Shown here one piece after another: positions 1-8,489 of a stretch of 64,000 nt of DNA. Under the pieces are notes generated by a model that was given only the letters and a program-made list of their open reading frames with translations, was not told the DNA's origin and did not search any database. The stretch lies in NCBI GenBank assembly GCA_964553325.1, contig CAZKKI010000015.1, forward strand, positions 1 to 64,000. The letters run 5' to 3'. Position 1 is the stretch's first letter. Each line of letters starts with the position of its first letter. Both the position numbers and the translations under genes were made by a program. The stretch is from BMS3ABIN04 sp964553325 (lineage in GTDB: Bacteria > Bacteroidota > Ignavibacteria > Ignavibacteriales > Melioribacteraceae).

Positions 1-2327
1 CCGTCTCCCATTATTGTAGAACCGGCAATACCTTCGATGTTACCAAGATATTTTCCTAAGGTTTTAATTACAATTTCTTTTTGACCGATTAAACCGTCAA
101 CTTTAATACCGATTCTCTTTTCAGCAATTCCTACAACAACAACAAAATAATAATCTTTATTATCAAGGCTTTTATCAACACCGTAAAGCATATTATCGAT
201 ATCACTTAACGGTAAAACCATATCCCTAAGTTTAACGCATTCGGTTTGATTGACGAGATAAACATCTTCTTTTGCAACTCTGATAACTTCTATTACCGAG
301 CTCAGCGGAATAACTATCGTTTCTCCGGATATTTCAACCAATAAACCTTGAATAATTGCAAGCGTTAAAGGAAGTTTTATAATTATCTTTGTACCTTTTC
401 CAACTTCCGATTCAATATTAATAATACCGTGAAGCTTTGTGACGTTGGTTTTTACAACGTCCATTCCAACACCGCGACCCGAAACATTAGTTACTTTTTC
501 GGCAGTGGAAAAACCCGGTGAAAATATGAAATTATAAATTTCCTTATCGCTCATTTCTTTTACTTTTTCGGCGGTAACCAATCCTTTTTTAACCGCTTTT
601 TCGGCAATCACCTGAGGATCTATACCTTTTCCGTCGTCTTCAATCGTAATAATAATATCGTTTCCTTCGTGATCTGCGGAAAGTACAATAGTTCCTTTAA
701 CCGGTTTACCTTTTTCTTTTCTAACTTCGGGCGGTTCGATGCCGTGATCGACCGAGTTTCTGATTAGGTGAACAAGCGGATCATTAATTTCTTCAATCAA
801 AGTTTTATCCAATTCCGTCTCGGCACCTTTTATAACAAGTTGAATATCCTTACCGGTTTCCTTGCTTAAATCCCTTACTAATCTCGGGAATCTATTGAAT
901 ACTTTCCCGATCTTAATCATTCTTGTTTTCATTACTGCAAGCTGCAGTTCGGTAGTCATCAAATCGATTTGTCTTGTAGTTTCCGCCAAGTCGTGTGCTA
1001 TTTTCGAGCCTTCGTATTCTTTCAAAGCTTCGGCGTTTACTTGCAGCAAGCGGTTTCTTCCCAATACTAACTCCGAAATTATGTTAAGCAAATCATCAAG
1101 CCGTTCTACATCAACCCTAATAGTTTGTTCAATCGTTTTGGATGATTGTTGATTTTGTTTGGGCGTATCTTGCTTTTTCTTATCTACCTTATCTGCTTTT
1201 GCGGTTGAAGCCGGTTTTGGTTTTTCTTCAGCAACGGCTACTTCCGTTTCTTCCGCGGAAGATTTATCCAACGTAATAGTATTTTTATGCTCCACTTTTT
1301 TCTTCGGTTTCACACTTATTTCTTCCACGTCTTCTTGCGAGCCGGTTTCCGTTGTATTCGATTTACCCAAATTATTTAATATCCGTTGTAAAATTCCTAA
1401 TATTTCGGAAGTGTTAAGATTTTCATTTTTTTCATTTTCAACAATAGTAAGCAGTTCTGTTATTACATCGTAGCCTTTTAATATTCCGTCCATTATTTCA
1501 TCGTTTAGAACCACTTCGCCTTTTCTAAGTTTGTTAAGAATATCTTCAAGCTTATGTGTTACTTTCTGAAGTTTAACCAACCCAAGAAAACCGGATGTGC
1601 CTTTTATTGTATGAAAAGAACGGAATATTTCATTTAATAAATCTTTATTTTCCGGTTCCGATTCAAGTTTAACGAGATCGAGATCTAACTTTTCCAATAT
1701 CTCTTTGGTTTCAACGACAAAACTTTCGAAAATCTCGTTCATTTCCGGATCTTGCAACATGGAATAATCGCCTACGGGTTCTTCAACAACCGGTACGGAT
1801 TCCGGTTGTTCAGGTTCATCTTTGCTTACCGGTGTTTCTTGCTCGTTCTTATCTTCGCTTTCAACTTCCTCTTTTTCAAGTTTTTCCTCCGAAGTTTTCG
1901 GAGAAGAAGAATTTCCGTTCATATTATCCAGTACTTCGGTTAGCATTGCAATAACATCATCCGTATCGTAATCTTCATTCTTCTCGTTTTCAATTATCGT
2001 CAATAATTCGCTAATTGAATCGAATCCTTTAAGAATAGTATCCATTATACCGTCATCCACTACGGCATCGCCTTTTCGTAATTTATTTAAAATATCTTCG
2101 AGTTTGTGCGTTACTTTTTGCAGTTTTACCAATCCGAGAAAACCTGACGTCCCCTTAATTGTATGGAACGATCTGAAAATATCGTTTAACAAATCTTTGT
2201 TCTCTGGTTCCGATTCAAGTCTCATAAGATCGGAATCCAATTTTTCAAGAATCTCTTTGGTTTCAATCAAGAAACTTTCAAAGATATCTTTCATTTCCGG
2301 ATCGTTTAATAAAGAATAATCGCTCAT
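1..2327 (-). CDS. cheA: Chemotaxis histidine kinase CheA with tandem HPt domains, partial (3' end beyond window)
   Basis: About 775 residues are visible and the reading frame runs open off the left edge. CheA autophosphorylates on a His of its HPt domain and passes phosphate to CheY under receptor/CheW control in the cytoplasm. From the N-terminus I read an HPt domain (RSFHTIKG, His55), an acidic linker, a second nearly identical HPt domain 184 residues later (His239), a charged Ala/Lys/Pro-rich linker, the P3 dimerisation helices (LDDLLNIISELVLGRNRL), the ATPase domain (N box NDPLVHLIRNSVDHG, DDGKGI, GFSTA, GRGVGMDVV) and the start of the CheW-like P5 domain. The start ATG at 2327 lies 15 nt after the cheZ-like stop, so it is the last visible gene of the che operon. 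The two HPt copies are almost identical as protein but differ at many synonymous sites, which suggests an old duplication under strong constraint. Confidence 0.95.
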   Translation of the reverse strand, partial: MSDYSLLNDPEMKDIFESFLIETKEILEKLDSDLMRLESEPENKDLLNDIFRSFHTIKGTSGFLGLVKLQKVTHKLEDILNKLRKGDAVVDDGIMDTILKGFDSISELLTIIENEKNEDYDTDDVIAMLTEVLDNMNGNSSSPKTSEEKLEKEEVESEDKNEQETPVSKDEPEQPESVPVVEEPVGDYSMLQDPEMNEIFESFVVETKEILEKLDLDLVKLESEPENKDLLNEIFRSFHTIKGTSGFLGLVKLQKVTHKLEDILNKLRKGEVVLNDEIMDGILKGYDVITELLTIVENEKNENLNTSEILGILQRILNNLGKSNTTETGSQEDVEEISVKPKKKVEHKNTITLDKSSAEETEVAVAEEKPKPASTAKADKVDKKKQDTPKQNQQSSKTIEQTIRVDVERLDDLLNIISELVLGRNRLLQVNAEALKEYEGSKIAHDLAETTRQIDLMTTELQLAVMKTRMIKIGKVFNRFPRLVRDLSKETGKDIQLVIKGAETELDKTLIEEINDPLVHLIRNSVDHGIEPPEVRKEKGKPVKGTIVLSADHEGNDIIITIEDDGKGIDPQVIAEKAVKKGLVTAEKVKEMSDKEIYNFIFSPGFSTAEKVTNVSGRGVGMDVVKTNVTKLHGIINIESEVGKGTKIIIKLPLTLAIIQGLLVEISGETIVIPLSSVIEVIRVAKEDVYLVNQTECVKLRDMVLPLSDIDNMLYGVDKSLDNKDYYFVVVVGIAEKRIGIKVDGLIGQKEIVIKTLGKYLGNIEGIAGSTIMGD

Positions 2328-2342
2328 TTGATTTTATAATTT

Positions 2343-3098
2343 TTATGAAAATAATTTATCTATTTCGTCTTGCGATGTTTTTTGTTGCTCTTCAATAATT
2401 TTATCGATATCCGATTGTTTTTTACCGTGTTCACCGTATTTTGCATTTGCATCGAAATGCTGCCCGCTTGACAATTCCTTTTCCAATTGCTCTTCGTGCA
2501 TTTCATAATCACCGAAATCTTTCAGCAAATTGTTTAATCGTTCATGTACCGAAGTAATTAAATGATTGACGGCGGCAAGTTGCTGGGTGGTAATGTCTTG
2601 AACTTGAAGCGACAGAGTAATTTTGTAAGATGCATCTTCGATTTTAGCAATGTTATTCATTATTTTGTCGACGGCTTCATACACCGGTAGTTTATCGACA
2701 AGTTCGTCTATATATTTTAATGCGGCGGAATTATCACCAACTACCGCTTTTAGTTTTTCGAGTAGTTCAAGACTCTCAACTTCTGCCGTTTTAATTTCGC
2801 TTAGTTGTTTTTTTGTTTTTTCGATTTCATTGTTTATTTCGTCAATCAAATCCAAAATTTCCGTTGTCGCCAACTCCGTTGCAGATGTAACATCGTTAAT
2901 TTGATTTGAAGCTTGGGGCATTTTATGAGTACTTTCAACAATCGACGAATTAACGTTATCCAATAAAGGCATTGTTTCGTCGACGAACTGAGTTATACTT
3001 TCTATTATGGGAACAATCTTTTCACCGTAATGAAAAAGTTTTTTCATCTCGCCGAGTTTTTCGAGTACAACGTTTAAATTTGAATTTATTTTACTCAT
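2343..3098 (-). CDS. cheZ: CheZ-like CheY-P phosphatase
   Basis: 251 aa, almost entirely alpha-helical and acidic, in the operon between CheY and CheA. CheZ accelerates dephosphorylation of CheY-P. The family active site is an Asp and a Gln one helical turn apart in a QDxTxxQ-type motif. Here LQVQDITTQQ gives Asp168 and Gln172 with the same i/i+4 spacing as D143/Q147 of the E. coli protein. The C-terminus ends in an amphipathic DEIDKLFS tail after a charged flexible linker, the position and character expected of the CheY-tethering peptide. The N-terminal half is a long helical hairpin. Overall identity to proteobacterial CheZ is low, so the assignment rests on motif, tail, length and context. 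An alternative would be a generic coiled-coil chemotaxis accessory protein. Confidence 0.8.
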   Translation of the reverse strand: MSKINSNLNVVLEKLGEMKKLFHYGEKIVPIIESITQFVDETMPLLDNVNSSIVESTHKMPQASNQINDVTSATELATTEILDLIDEINNEIEKTKKQLSEIKTAEVESLELLEKLKAVVGDNSAALKYIDELVDKLPVYEAVDKIMNNIAKIEDASYKITLSLQVQDITTQQLAAVNHLITSVHERLNNLLKDFGDYEMHEEQLEKELSSGQHFDANAKYGEHGKKQSDIDKIIEEQQKTSQDEIDKLFS

Positions 3099-3110
3099 TT
3101 CATTGTTTCC

Positions 3111-3488
3111 TTAGGAACTTGCCAAAATTGCTTCGATTTTCTCTTTGAGAATTTGTGGCGTAAACGGTTTAACCACATAATTCGAAACGCGAGCTTGAAG
3201 TGCTTGAATAATATCTTCCTTAACTCCTCTTGTAGTTACCATAAGAATAGGCATATTTTCCGTTTTGGGATTTCCGCGAATTGCCTTTGTAAGTTCCAAA
3301 CCGGTCATGACCGGCATATTCCAATCGGTAATTACAAAATTAATCGAATCGTCGGAGTTTAATTTCTCCAATGCCTCTTTTCCATCCGCCGCTTCGGCAA
3401 ATTTATTGTATCCTAATGTTTTTAATGAGTTGGTTACTATTCTGCGCATTGTAACCGAGTCATCAACAACCAAGAAATTAGGTTCCAT
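3111..3488 (-). CDS. cheY: Chemotaxis response regulator CheY (copy 1)
   Basis: 125-aa single receiver domain, the normal length of CheY, which carries the signal from CheA to the flagellar switch. Visible catalytic residues are the acidic pair Asp9-Asp10, phospho-acceptor Asp55 in ITDWNMP, Thr85 in VTTRG and Lys107 in VVKPF. The ITDWNMP and VTT features are closer to true chemotaxis CheY than those of the second receiver upstream. It sits 12 nt upstream of the CheZ-like gene, whose product would act on it. Confidence 0.93.
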   Translation of the reverse strand: MEPNFLVVDDSVTMRRIVTNSLKTLGYNKFAEAADGKEALEKLNSDDSINFVITDWNMPVMTGLELTKAIRGNPKTENMPILMVTTRGVKEDIIQALQARVSNYVVKPFTPQILKEKIEAILASS

Positions 3489-3495
3489 ATTTCCC

Positions 3496-3861
3496 TCAAT
3501 TTAAATATTTAGAAACTTCATATTGTACACGTTTAGGATCGAACGGTTTAACCAAATACGAGTTGGCGCCGTATTCCAGACCGCGCGCTATATCTTCCTC
3601 GCTGTTCAACGACGAAAGAATGATAATAGGTGTATCTTTATTATCCTGACTTGCCCTAATGGCTTTAATAAATTCAAAACCGTCTAAGTTGGGCATGTTT
3701 AAATCCGTGATGATCAGATCCACCTTGTTTTTCGGTAATAATTCCGCCGCTTCCATTCCATCACTTGCAACAATAACTTCGAATCCTTGCATTTTTAAGG
3801 AAACGGATACAAACTTTCTGATTGTCGGTGAATCGTCAGCAATCAATATCACTTTTTTCAT
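3496..3861 (-). CDS. CheY-like single-domain response regulator (copy 2)
   Basis: 121 aa if started at the ATG at 3861. I prefer this start because it is preceded by AAGGAG at good spacing and gives a standard receiver N-terminus (MKKVILIADDS). An upstream in-frame start at 3954 would add 31 unrelated residues and overlap cheR. Receiver residues are Asp9-Asp10, phospho-acceptor Asp53 in ITDLNMP, a Ser at the Thr switch position (LSSL) and Lys in LVKPF. It has no output domain. With a second CheY in the same operon it may act as a phosphate sink, in adaptation, or as an alternative output of CheA. The gap to cheR is 7 nt. Confidence 0.9.
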   Translation of the reverse strand: MKKVILIADDSPTIRKFVSVSLKMQGFEVIVASDGMEAAELLPKNKVDLIITDLNMPNLDGFEFIKAIRASQDNKDTPIIILSSLNSEEDIARGLEYGANSYLVKPFDPKRVQYEVSKYLN

Positions 3862-3868
3862 TTTATGA

Positions 3869-4783
3869 CTACTCCTTTTTATATCCGATTGTTTTCGGAA
3901 AACTAACCAAGCGAAAAGCTTTGGAAATTCCGTGTAGAGATTCAGAATATCCAATGAAAAGATATCCCAATGGATTTAGAGCATTATATAAATGTTCAAC
4001 AACTTTCTTTTTCGATTCGAGATTAAAATAAATCAACACATTCGCACAAAATATCACATCGAAATTATTCATCATTCTCATTCCGGCATCATCGTACAGG
4101 TTAAGAATTTTAAACTTAACCATTCTTTTTATTTCCGGAACCACTTCCATAGTATTGTTTTCGCGTTGGATGAAATATTTTTTCAAGTATAACGGCGGTG
4201 TATTTCGAATCGAGTATTCTTTATAAATTCCCCTTTTTGCATTTTCAACAACCGCATAATTTATATCGGTGCCAATTATTTCTACTTGCAGACCCGGATA
4301 TTTTGGCAATATAAGTTCCGTTAACACCATTGCAATCGTATATGCTTCTTCACCCGAAGACGACGCTGCACTCCATATTCTTAAACGTTTTTTGTTCAGT
4401 TTTTTATTCGATGAAAGAAGCTCAGGCACAATATGTTGAACAAGTGCATCGAATTGCGGCTGGTTTCTGAAAAAATAAGTTTCGTTAATGGTTATCGCTT
4501 CGAAAAGTTGTTTCTTTTCAACTTCTTTTTGCGGATTGAATTTTACATATTCCAAATACTTTTCGAAAGAATCCAAACCTAAATAGTTCATCCTTTTTTG
4601 TAATCTGCTTTCCAGCAAATATTTTTTATTATCTTGAAAATATATACCGCTGACATCGTATATATATTTTCTCCATTCGTTAAAAGTTTTTTCGCTCATT
4701 TGTATTTTTTTAGTATCACCAAGCGAAAAATTAAAGTTGAACTTATTTCCGGCTTGTGACGTGGTTGTTTGTTGTGGAATCAT
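3869..4783 (-). CDS. cheR: Chemotaxis protein methyltransferase CheR
   Basis: 304 aa. CheR uses S-adenosylmethionine to methylate glutamates on methyl-accepting chemotaxis proteins during adaptation. The N-terminal CheR_N helical domain spans roughly residues 31-90. It is followed by the linker TINETYFFR (98-106) and the SAM-binding Rossmann domain beginning at RIWSAASSSGEEAYTIAM (about 135-152), with the later DVIFCANVLIYF motif. The first 28 residues are Gln/Thr/Asn-rich and not part of the family. An internal ATG at residue 29 (MSEKTF) is a possible alternative start. Neither start has a strong Shine-Dalgarno sequence. No CheB methylesterase gene is seen nearby in this window. Confidence 0.93.
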   Translation of the reverse strand: MIPQQTTTSQAGNKFNFNFSLGDTKKIQMSEKTFNEWRKYIYDVSGIYFQDNKKYLLESRLQKRMNYLGLDSFEKYLEYVKFNPQKEVEKKQLFEAITINETYFFRNQPQFDALVQHIVPELLSSNKKLNKKRLRIWSAASSSGEEAYTIAMVLTELILPKYPGLQVEIIGTDINYAVVENAKRGIYKEYSIRNTPPLYLKKYFIQRENNTMEVVPEIKRMVKFKILNLYDDAGMRMMNNFDVIFCANVLIYFNLESKKKVVEHLYNALNPLGYLFIGYSESLHGISKAFRLVSFPKTIGYKKE

Positions 4784-4802
4784 ATTCTATATTCGTTTAA
4801 GT

Positions 4803-6167
4803 TTATATTGTTAACAAAATATTATTAGCAGTCTCTTTAACCATTTCATCTTCGTCTTCTGCCAATTTATTAATTATTTCCACTACTTTGGGTTCGCGAC
4901 TGTTCTGAATTATTTCCAGAAGACGTAATTTATTCCACGGACTCGGATCGTCCGACATTGTATCCAAAAATAATAACGCTGTATCGGGAACCAAGAAGAA
5001 CAGAAGTTCCATGCAAATTAATCTTGTTTCCTCATCGTGATGATTCAGTTTTGAGGCCAAGAAATTAGCAAATTTCGATTGTTCCACTTCTTCAAGTTTA
5101 AAGAAACTTTCGGCTTTACCTCCGGCGATTAAATTTTTAATTAAAGCAAGAAGTTTGTTAAATCCGTCTTCAAGCGAATCCAAATAATTAACAACTTCGG
5201 AAAAAAACTTATCGGAGTATTGAAAGAAAATATTCTCCAATTTCTCATCCAATTTCTCGTCTGTTCCATAGTTTTCAATTGCTTTTTGCATTACGGTATT
5301 ATCTCTGAACGCTTTATAGCATTGCGCGGCATAAATTTTATATTTTACGTCGCCATCCGCAAATATTTCTTTGGTAATTGCAATCAGATGTTCGCCTTCT
5401 TTTATATCGAAATTGAAATTGGTCCTCAATTTCATCAACGATTCAAACGCCGCCCAAGCGAGCGGTCCGTTAAATTCCATAATTACATCGTTTAACAAGT
5501 CAACCGCATCTTGATTGCCTATATCGCCCAGACTTTCAACAATTGAAAATCTGGTAAGCTCGTCCACTTCTTCATATTTTTCAAGCATGAAGGATACGGC
5601 TTTATCACCGCCGATTTTCCCCAATGCTTCCATAACAGTTGGATAGAAAAGTTCGTTTTGAGAATAAACTTTTATTATATCATCAACGCTTTCTTCGGCT
5701 TTTAAATTTCCGAGCGCCTCGATGCAAGCAAGAACAACGTTATCGTCTTCGGTTTTTCTTAATACTTCCAAAATCGGTTGTGTTGCTTTTTTATCTCCGA
5801 TTAATCCCAAAAGATCAATTATAAACTTTTGGTCATCATCATTTCCCTTTGGCAAATAATCGAGCATTGCATCAACAGCTTCGCTGCCTTTTGCAAGTAA
5901 AATTTCACCGGCAAGATTCCTTGTTGCAGCATCGGGAGATGAAATATAAGGAACCACAATTTCCGGAATATGCGGATTCTTGTTCAATATTAAAGTAGTA
6001 GAAATCGAATCCCTTACACCGTTGTTTTTGTCCACTATTTTCTCCGCTAAATATTTTGCGATTTGATCGGGTAATTCCGTTATCCTAAAATTCTCTGCAG
6101 TCATTCTGATAATCTGAGGATCGTCAGAAGTCAAAATTTCCTTAACTCTTAAATATTCTTGTTGCAT
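4803..6167 (-). CDS. HEAT-repeat protein, first gene of the chemotaxis operon
   Basis: 454 aa, built from successive helical pairs of about 31 residues typical of HEAT/PBS-lyase-like repeats. Examples are the segments around AIDDxI- and EALGxIG-type turns (LIGDKKATQPILEVLRKTED, EALGNLKAEESVDDIIKVY, EALGKIGGDKAVSFMLEKY, ESLGDIGNQDAVDLLNDV). No catalytic domain, signal peptide or membrane segment is visible, so it is probably a cytosolic scaffold. It lies 19 nt upstream of cheR on the same strand and directly downstream of a sigma-28-like promoter, so it is likely part of the chemotaxis system. Its specific role is unknown. It could bind chemoreceptor-array components or the flagellar switch. 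Confidence 0.8.
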   Translation of the reverse strand: MQQEYLRVKEILTSDDPQIIRMTAENFRITELPDQIAKYLAEKIVDKNNGVRDSISTTLILNKNPHIPEIVVPYISSPDAATRNLAGEILLAKGSEAVDAMLDYLPKGNDDDQKFIIDLLGLIGDKKATQPILEVLRKTEDDNVVLACIEALGNLKAEESVDDIIKVYSQNELFYPTVMEALGKIGGDKAVSFMLEKYEEVDELTRFSIVESLGDIGNQDAVDLLNDVIMEFNGPLAWAAFESLMKLRTNFNFDIKEGEHLIAITKEIFADGDVKYKIYAAQCYKAFRDNTVMQKAIENYGTDEKLDEKLENIFFQYSDKFFSEVVNYLDSLEDGFNKLLALIKNLIAGGKAESFFKLEEVEQSKFANFLASKLNHHDEETRLICMELLFFLVPDTALLFLDTMSDDPSPWNKLRLLEIIQNSREPKVVEIINKLAEDEDEMVKETANNILLTI

Positions 6168-6208
6168 TTTTTATAAGATTTAGTGAAAGAAAAACTTTCT
6201 GTTTTGTA

Positions 6209-6235
6209 CTATCGAAAATTCGAAAAACTTCTTTA
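6209..6235 (-). promoter_or_regulatory. Sigma-28 (FliA-type) promoter for the chemotaxis operon
   Basis: On the minus strand a TAAA box (6232-6235) is followed by exactly 15 nt and then TTCGATAG (6209-6216). The FliA consensus is TAAA-N15-GCCGATAA. Only the final A differs in the conserved CGATAA core. It is correctly oriented, about 40 nt upstream of the HEAT-repeat gene start, and has the same spacing as three other sites in this window. Confidence 0.75.
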
Positions 6236-6260
6236 TACCTTTTCTTCACTTCAAATTGAA

Positions 6261-6381
6261 TGCCTAACCGTTTTTCCGCCAATACTCGGTATTTATTAAC
6301 CGTATTTCGATTCCGAATTGGCTAAATACGGCCAACTTGCCAATTTTATGTTTTTCTTTTGTTTTGAAATACGGTTAGGCA
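6261..6381. repeat. Inverted repeat in the divergent intergenic region
   Basis: Within the 327-nt gap between the che operon and the Mbx-like operon, TGCCTAACCG (6261-6270) is repeated inverted as CGGTTAGGCA (6372-6381). An overlapping alternative pairing joins TAACCGTATTTC (6297-6308) to GAAATACGGTTA (6366-6377). Between them AATTGGC (6316-6322) can pair with GCCAATT further on. The element could fold as an RNA structure, be a small non-autonomous repeat, or be an operator. No T-run follows, so it is not a standard terminator. The rest of the gap holds the sigma-28-like site and AT-rich sequence upstream of mrpE with no confident promoter. Confidence 0.45.
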
Positions 6382-6494
6382 ATTAATCGGGATAATAAAA
6401 TATTTTTTATAGTATAAATTTTTTATTTGGCATTTTAATACCTTTTTGTCTATTTTTATTAGGCGAAAATAATTTCTGTGTGATCAGGTAGATA

Positions 6495-6983
6495 ATGAGT
6501 CGGTTTTTATTCAGTTTCGGGATTTTTTTTCTTATTTGGCTAGGATTTACTTCAACTTTCCATTACCAAGAATTAATAATCGGTGCCATTCTAAGTTTCG
6601 TTTTAGCTTCTCTGGGTTACAAATCGTTTACGGAAAAAGGATTATTCTATTTAAACCCTAAACGATTGTTTTATATTCTAAAATACTTGGTTGTTTTCAT
6701 AATTGCGTTGATTAAAGCTAACTTCGACGTTGCAAAACGCGTAATCAACCCGAAATTACCCATAAATCCCGGAATTGTTACTTACCATACCACTTTGGAA
6801 TCGGATACGGCAAAAATGTTTTTGGCAAATTCAATTACGTTAACGCCCGGTACTTTAACTGTCGACGTAATCGATGATAAATTATACATACACTGGATCG
6901 ATGTGAAATCAAACGACCCCGAAGTAATATACAACGAAATAGGTAAAGATTTCGAAATGATTTTAAAGGAAATATTCAAATGA
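6495..6983 (+). CDS. mbxA: MrpE/MbxA-like Na+/H+ antiporter subunit
   Basis: 162-aa membrane protein of the MnhE/MrpE family, with hydrophobic N-terminal helices and the family C-terminal domain (DTAKMFLANSITLTPGTLTVDV). It corresponds to MbhA/MbxA at the start of archaeal Mbh and Mbx operons and forms part of the ion-translocating arm. Normal family length. An AGGT preceding the ATG supports the start. The stop overlaps the next gene's ATG (ATGA), indicating translational coupling. It is the first gene of a tightly packed 14-gene operon. Confidence 0.93.
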   Translation: MSRFLFSFGIFFLIWLGFTSTFHYQELIIGAILSFVLASLGYKSFTEKGLFYLNPKRLFYILKYLVVFIIALIKANFDVAKRVINPKLPINPGIVTYHTTLESDTAKMFLANSITLTPGTLTVDVIDDKLYIHWIDVKSNDPEVIYNEIGKDFEMILKEIFK

Positions 6984-7228
6984 TATATGTATATGTTATT
7001 TTCATTGTACTTGCGATTATATTTGCCGTTTTACGGGGATTGTTGGGACCGACCGCTTCCGACCGTGTTGTAGCGCTTGATAATCTCACCACAATTTCTA
7101 CGGCGGGTTTGGTACTGCTTGGTTTTATATTTCAAAGGTTTATATATATAGATGTTTCGCTTATTTACGGCGTTCTCTCTTTCGTCGGTGTTTTGACCAT
7201 CGCGCGTTACTTGGAAGGTGGATTATGA
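6980..7228 (+). CDS. mbxB: MrpF/MbxB-like antiporter subunit
   Basis: 82 aa, three predicted membrane helices. It has the family signature LRGLLGPTASDRVVALDNLTT in the first loop and an Asp/Tyr-containing third helix (VSLIYGVLSFVGVLTIARYLE). It matches MnhF/MrpF and MbxB in length and motif. It overlaps the preceding and following genes by 4 nt each. Confidence 0.93.
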   Translation: MIYVYVIFIVLAIIFAVLRGLLGPTASDRVVALDNLTTISTAGLVLLGFIFQRFIYIDVSLIYGVLSFVGVLTIARYLEGGL

Positions 7229-7563
7229 TTTTAAATATAGCAGGTAACATACTTGTTACTGTTGGCGTTATCTTTTTGTTTTTAGGTGCATTAGGCATTT
7301 TTAGAATGCCGGATGTTTATTCGAGACTTCAAGCCGGTACAAAGGCTACTACGCTCGGCGCTTTAAGTACTGTAATCGGTGTCGGTTTGCTTCAACCCGA
7401 ATGGTTTTGGAAAACTTTGCTTATAGCAATCTTTATAGCTATTTCCAATCCGATCAGTTCTCATGCCCTTGCCAGAGGAAGTTATAAAATCGGCTTAAAA
7501 CCTTTTATGAAAAAAGAAGGATTGGACAGCTACGCCGAAGTGGAACGCGAGGAGGGAAAATAA
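7225..7563 (+). CDS. mbxC: MrpG/MbxC-like antiporter subunit
   Basis: 112 aa, three membrane helices, with the MnhG signature LGIFRMPDVYSRLQAGTKATTLGA and the following ISNPISSHALARGSY motif. Equivalent to MbhC/MbxC. The coding sequence overlaps the neighbour on each side by 1-4 nt, so production is coupled to the rest of the complex. Confidence 0.93.
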   Translation: MILNIAGNILVTVGVIFLFLGALGIFRMPDVYSRLQAGTKATTLGALSTVIGVGLLQPEWFWKTLLIAIFIAISNPISSHALARGSYKIGLKPFMKKEGLDSYAEVEREEGK

Positions 7564-7811
7564 TGAATTGGTTAATGATTGTTGTAGTCATTCTTTCTAT
7601 TGTATTAATAATTGCTGCCGTCTTTGCAGTTTACCAGAAAGATTTACTCCTTGCCGTAATTGGAACTTCAGCCGTTTCGGTTGTTTTGTCGGTCTTGTTT
7701 TACATCCTTCAAGCTCCCGATGTTGCATTAACTGAAGCTGCAATCGGTGTGGCTCTTACTACAATTATTTTCGTAATTACAATAAAAAAAACCAGAAGGT
7801 TCGAAGAATGA
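7563..7811 (+). CDS. mbxD: MbxD-like subunit (DUF4040)
   Basis: 82-aa hydrophobic protein with the characteristic LQAPDVALTEAAIG segment in the last helix, a hallmark of the MbhD/DUF4040 family. This family resembles the C-terminal part of MrpA and NuoJ-like subunits and contributes to the sodium/proton path. The position between MrpG- and MrpB-like genes is exactly that of mbhD/mbxD. Confidence 0.9.
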   Translation: MNWLMIVVVILSIVLIIAAVFAVYQKDLLLAVIGTSAVSVVLSVLFYILQAPDVALTEAAIGVALTTIIFVITIKKTRRFEE

Positions 7812-8488
7812 GAAAAGTAATTGCAATATTGCTTTTGTTTATCATCGGTTATTATTCACTTGATGTTCTATTTAAAATCCCTTTTGGTGAAAATGCTACA
7901 GGCGTAGGTAAACATTATTTGGAATCTACGGTGAAAGAAACTGGAGCAGTCAATTCCGTTACCGCTATAGTGGTTAGTTACAGAGGTTTCGATACGCTTG
8001 GCGAAGTTACAGTTTTGTTTTTAGCGGCAACCGGATTAGGAGCGATACTTTACGATAAGAAAGCCAAGAAAAGAGCTTTGCAAAATGCAAGCTTAATTGT
8101 TAAAACATCTTCGAAAATCATTTATCCCTTAATTGCTTTACTTGGTGCTTATGTTTTTGTTCACGGGCATTTAACTCCGGGTGGAGGTTTTCAAGGCGGA
8201 GCAATTATAGCTACCGGTGTTCTGTTGATGTTTATTTCGTATAGATCGTTCGAAACGAACCATAAAGCACTTAGTATTATTGAATCTTTAGCGGGAATGA
8301 CATTCGTTACAATTGGCTTTGCGGGATTGATTTACGGAACTTCCTTTTTGCAAAATATTTTACCTTTGGGAATTCCGGGCGAACTATTTAGCGCCGGTAT
8401 TATTCCGTTGATTTACGTGGCAGTCGGGTTTAAGGTCGGCGCCGAATTGACAACATTGTTGGATAATTTATTAAAGACAATCAAATAA
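7808..8488 (+). CDS. mbxF: MbhE-MnhB fusion (MbxF-like antiporter subunit)
   Basis: 226 aa, two family modules in one chain. Residues about 1-80 resemble MbhE (AVNSVTAIVVSYRGFDTLGEVTVLF, a segment related to the MrpA C-terminus). Residues about 95-225 are MnhB/MrpB (HGHLTPGGGFQGGAIIATG, SAGIIPLIYVAVGFKVGAEL). The archaeal mbx operon likewise lacks a separate mbhE. It overlaps the previous gene by 4 nt and is 1 nt from the next. Confidence 0.9.
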   Translation: MRKVIAILLLFIIGYYSLDVLFKIPFGENATGVGKHYLESTVKETGAVNSVTAIVVSYRGFDTLGEVTVLFLAATGLGAILYDKKAKKRALQNASLIVKTSSKIIYPLIALLGAYVFVHGHLTPGGGFQGGAIIATGVLLMFISYRSFETNHKALSIIESLAGMTFVTIGFAGLIYGTSFLQNILPLGIPGELFSAGIIPLIYVAVGFKVGAELTTLLDNLLKTIK

Positions 8489-8489
8489 A

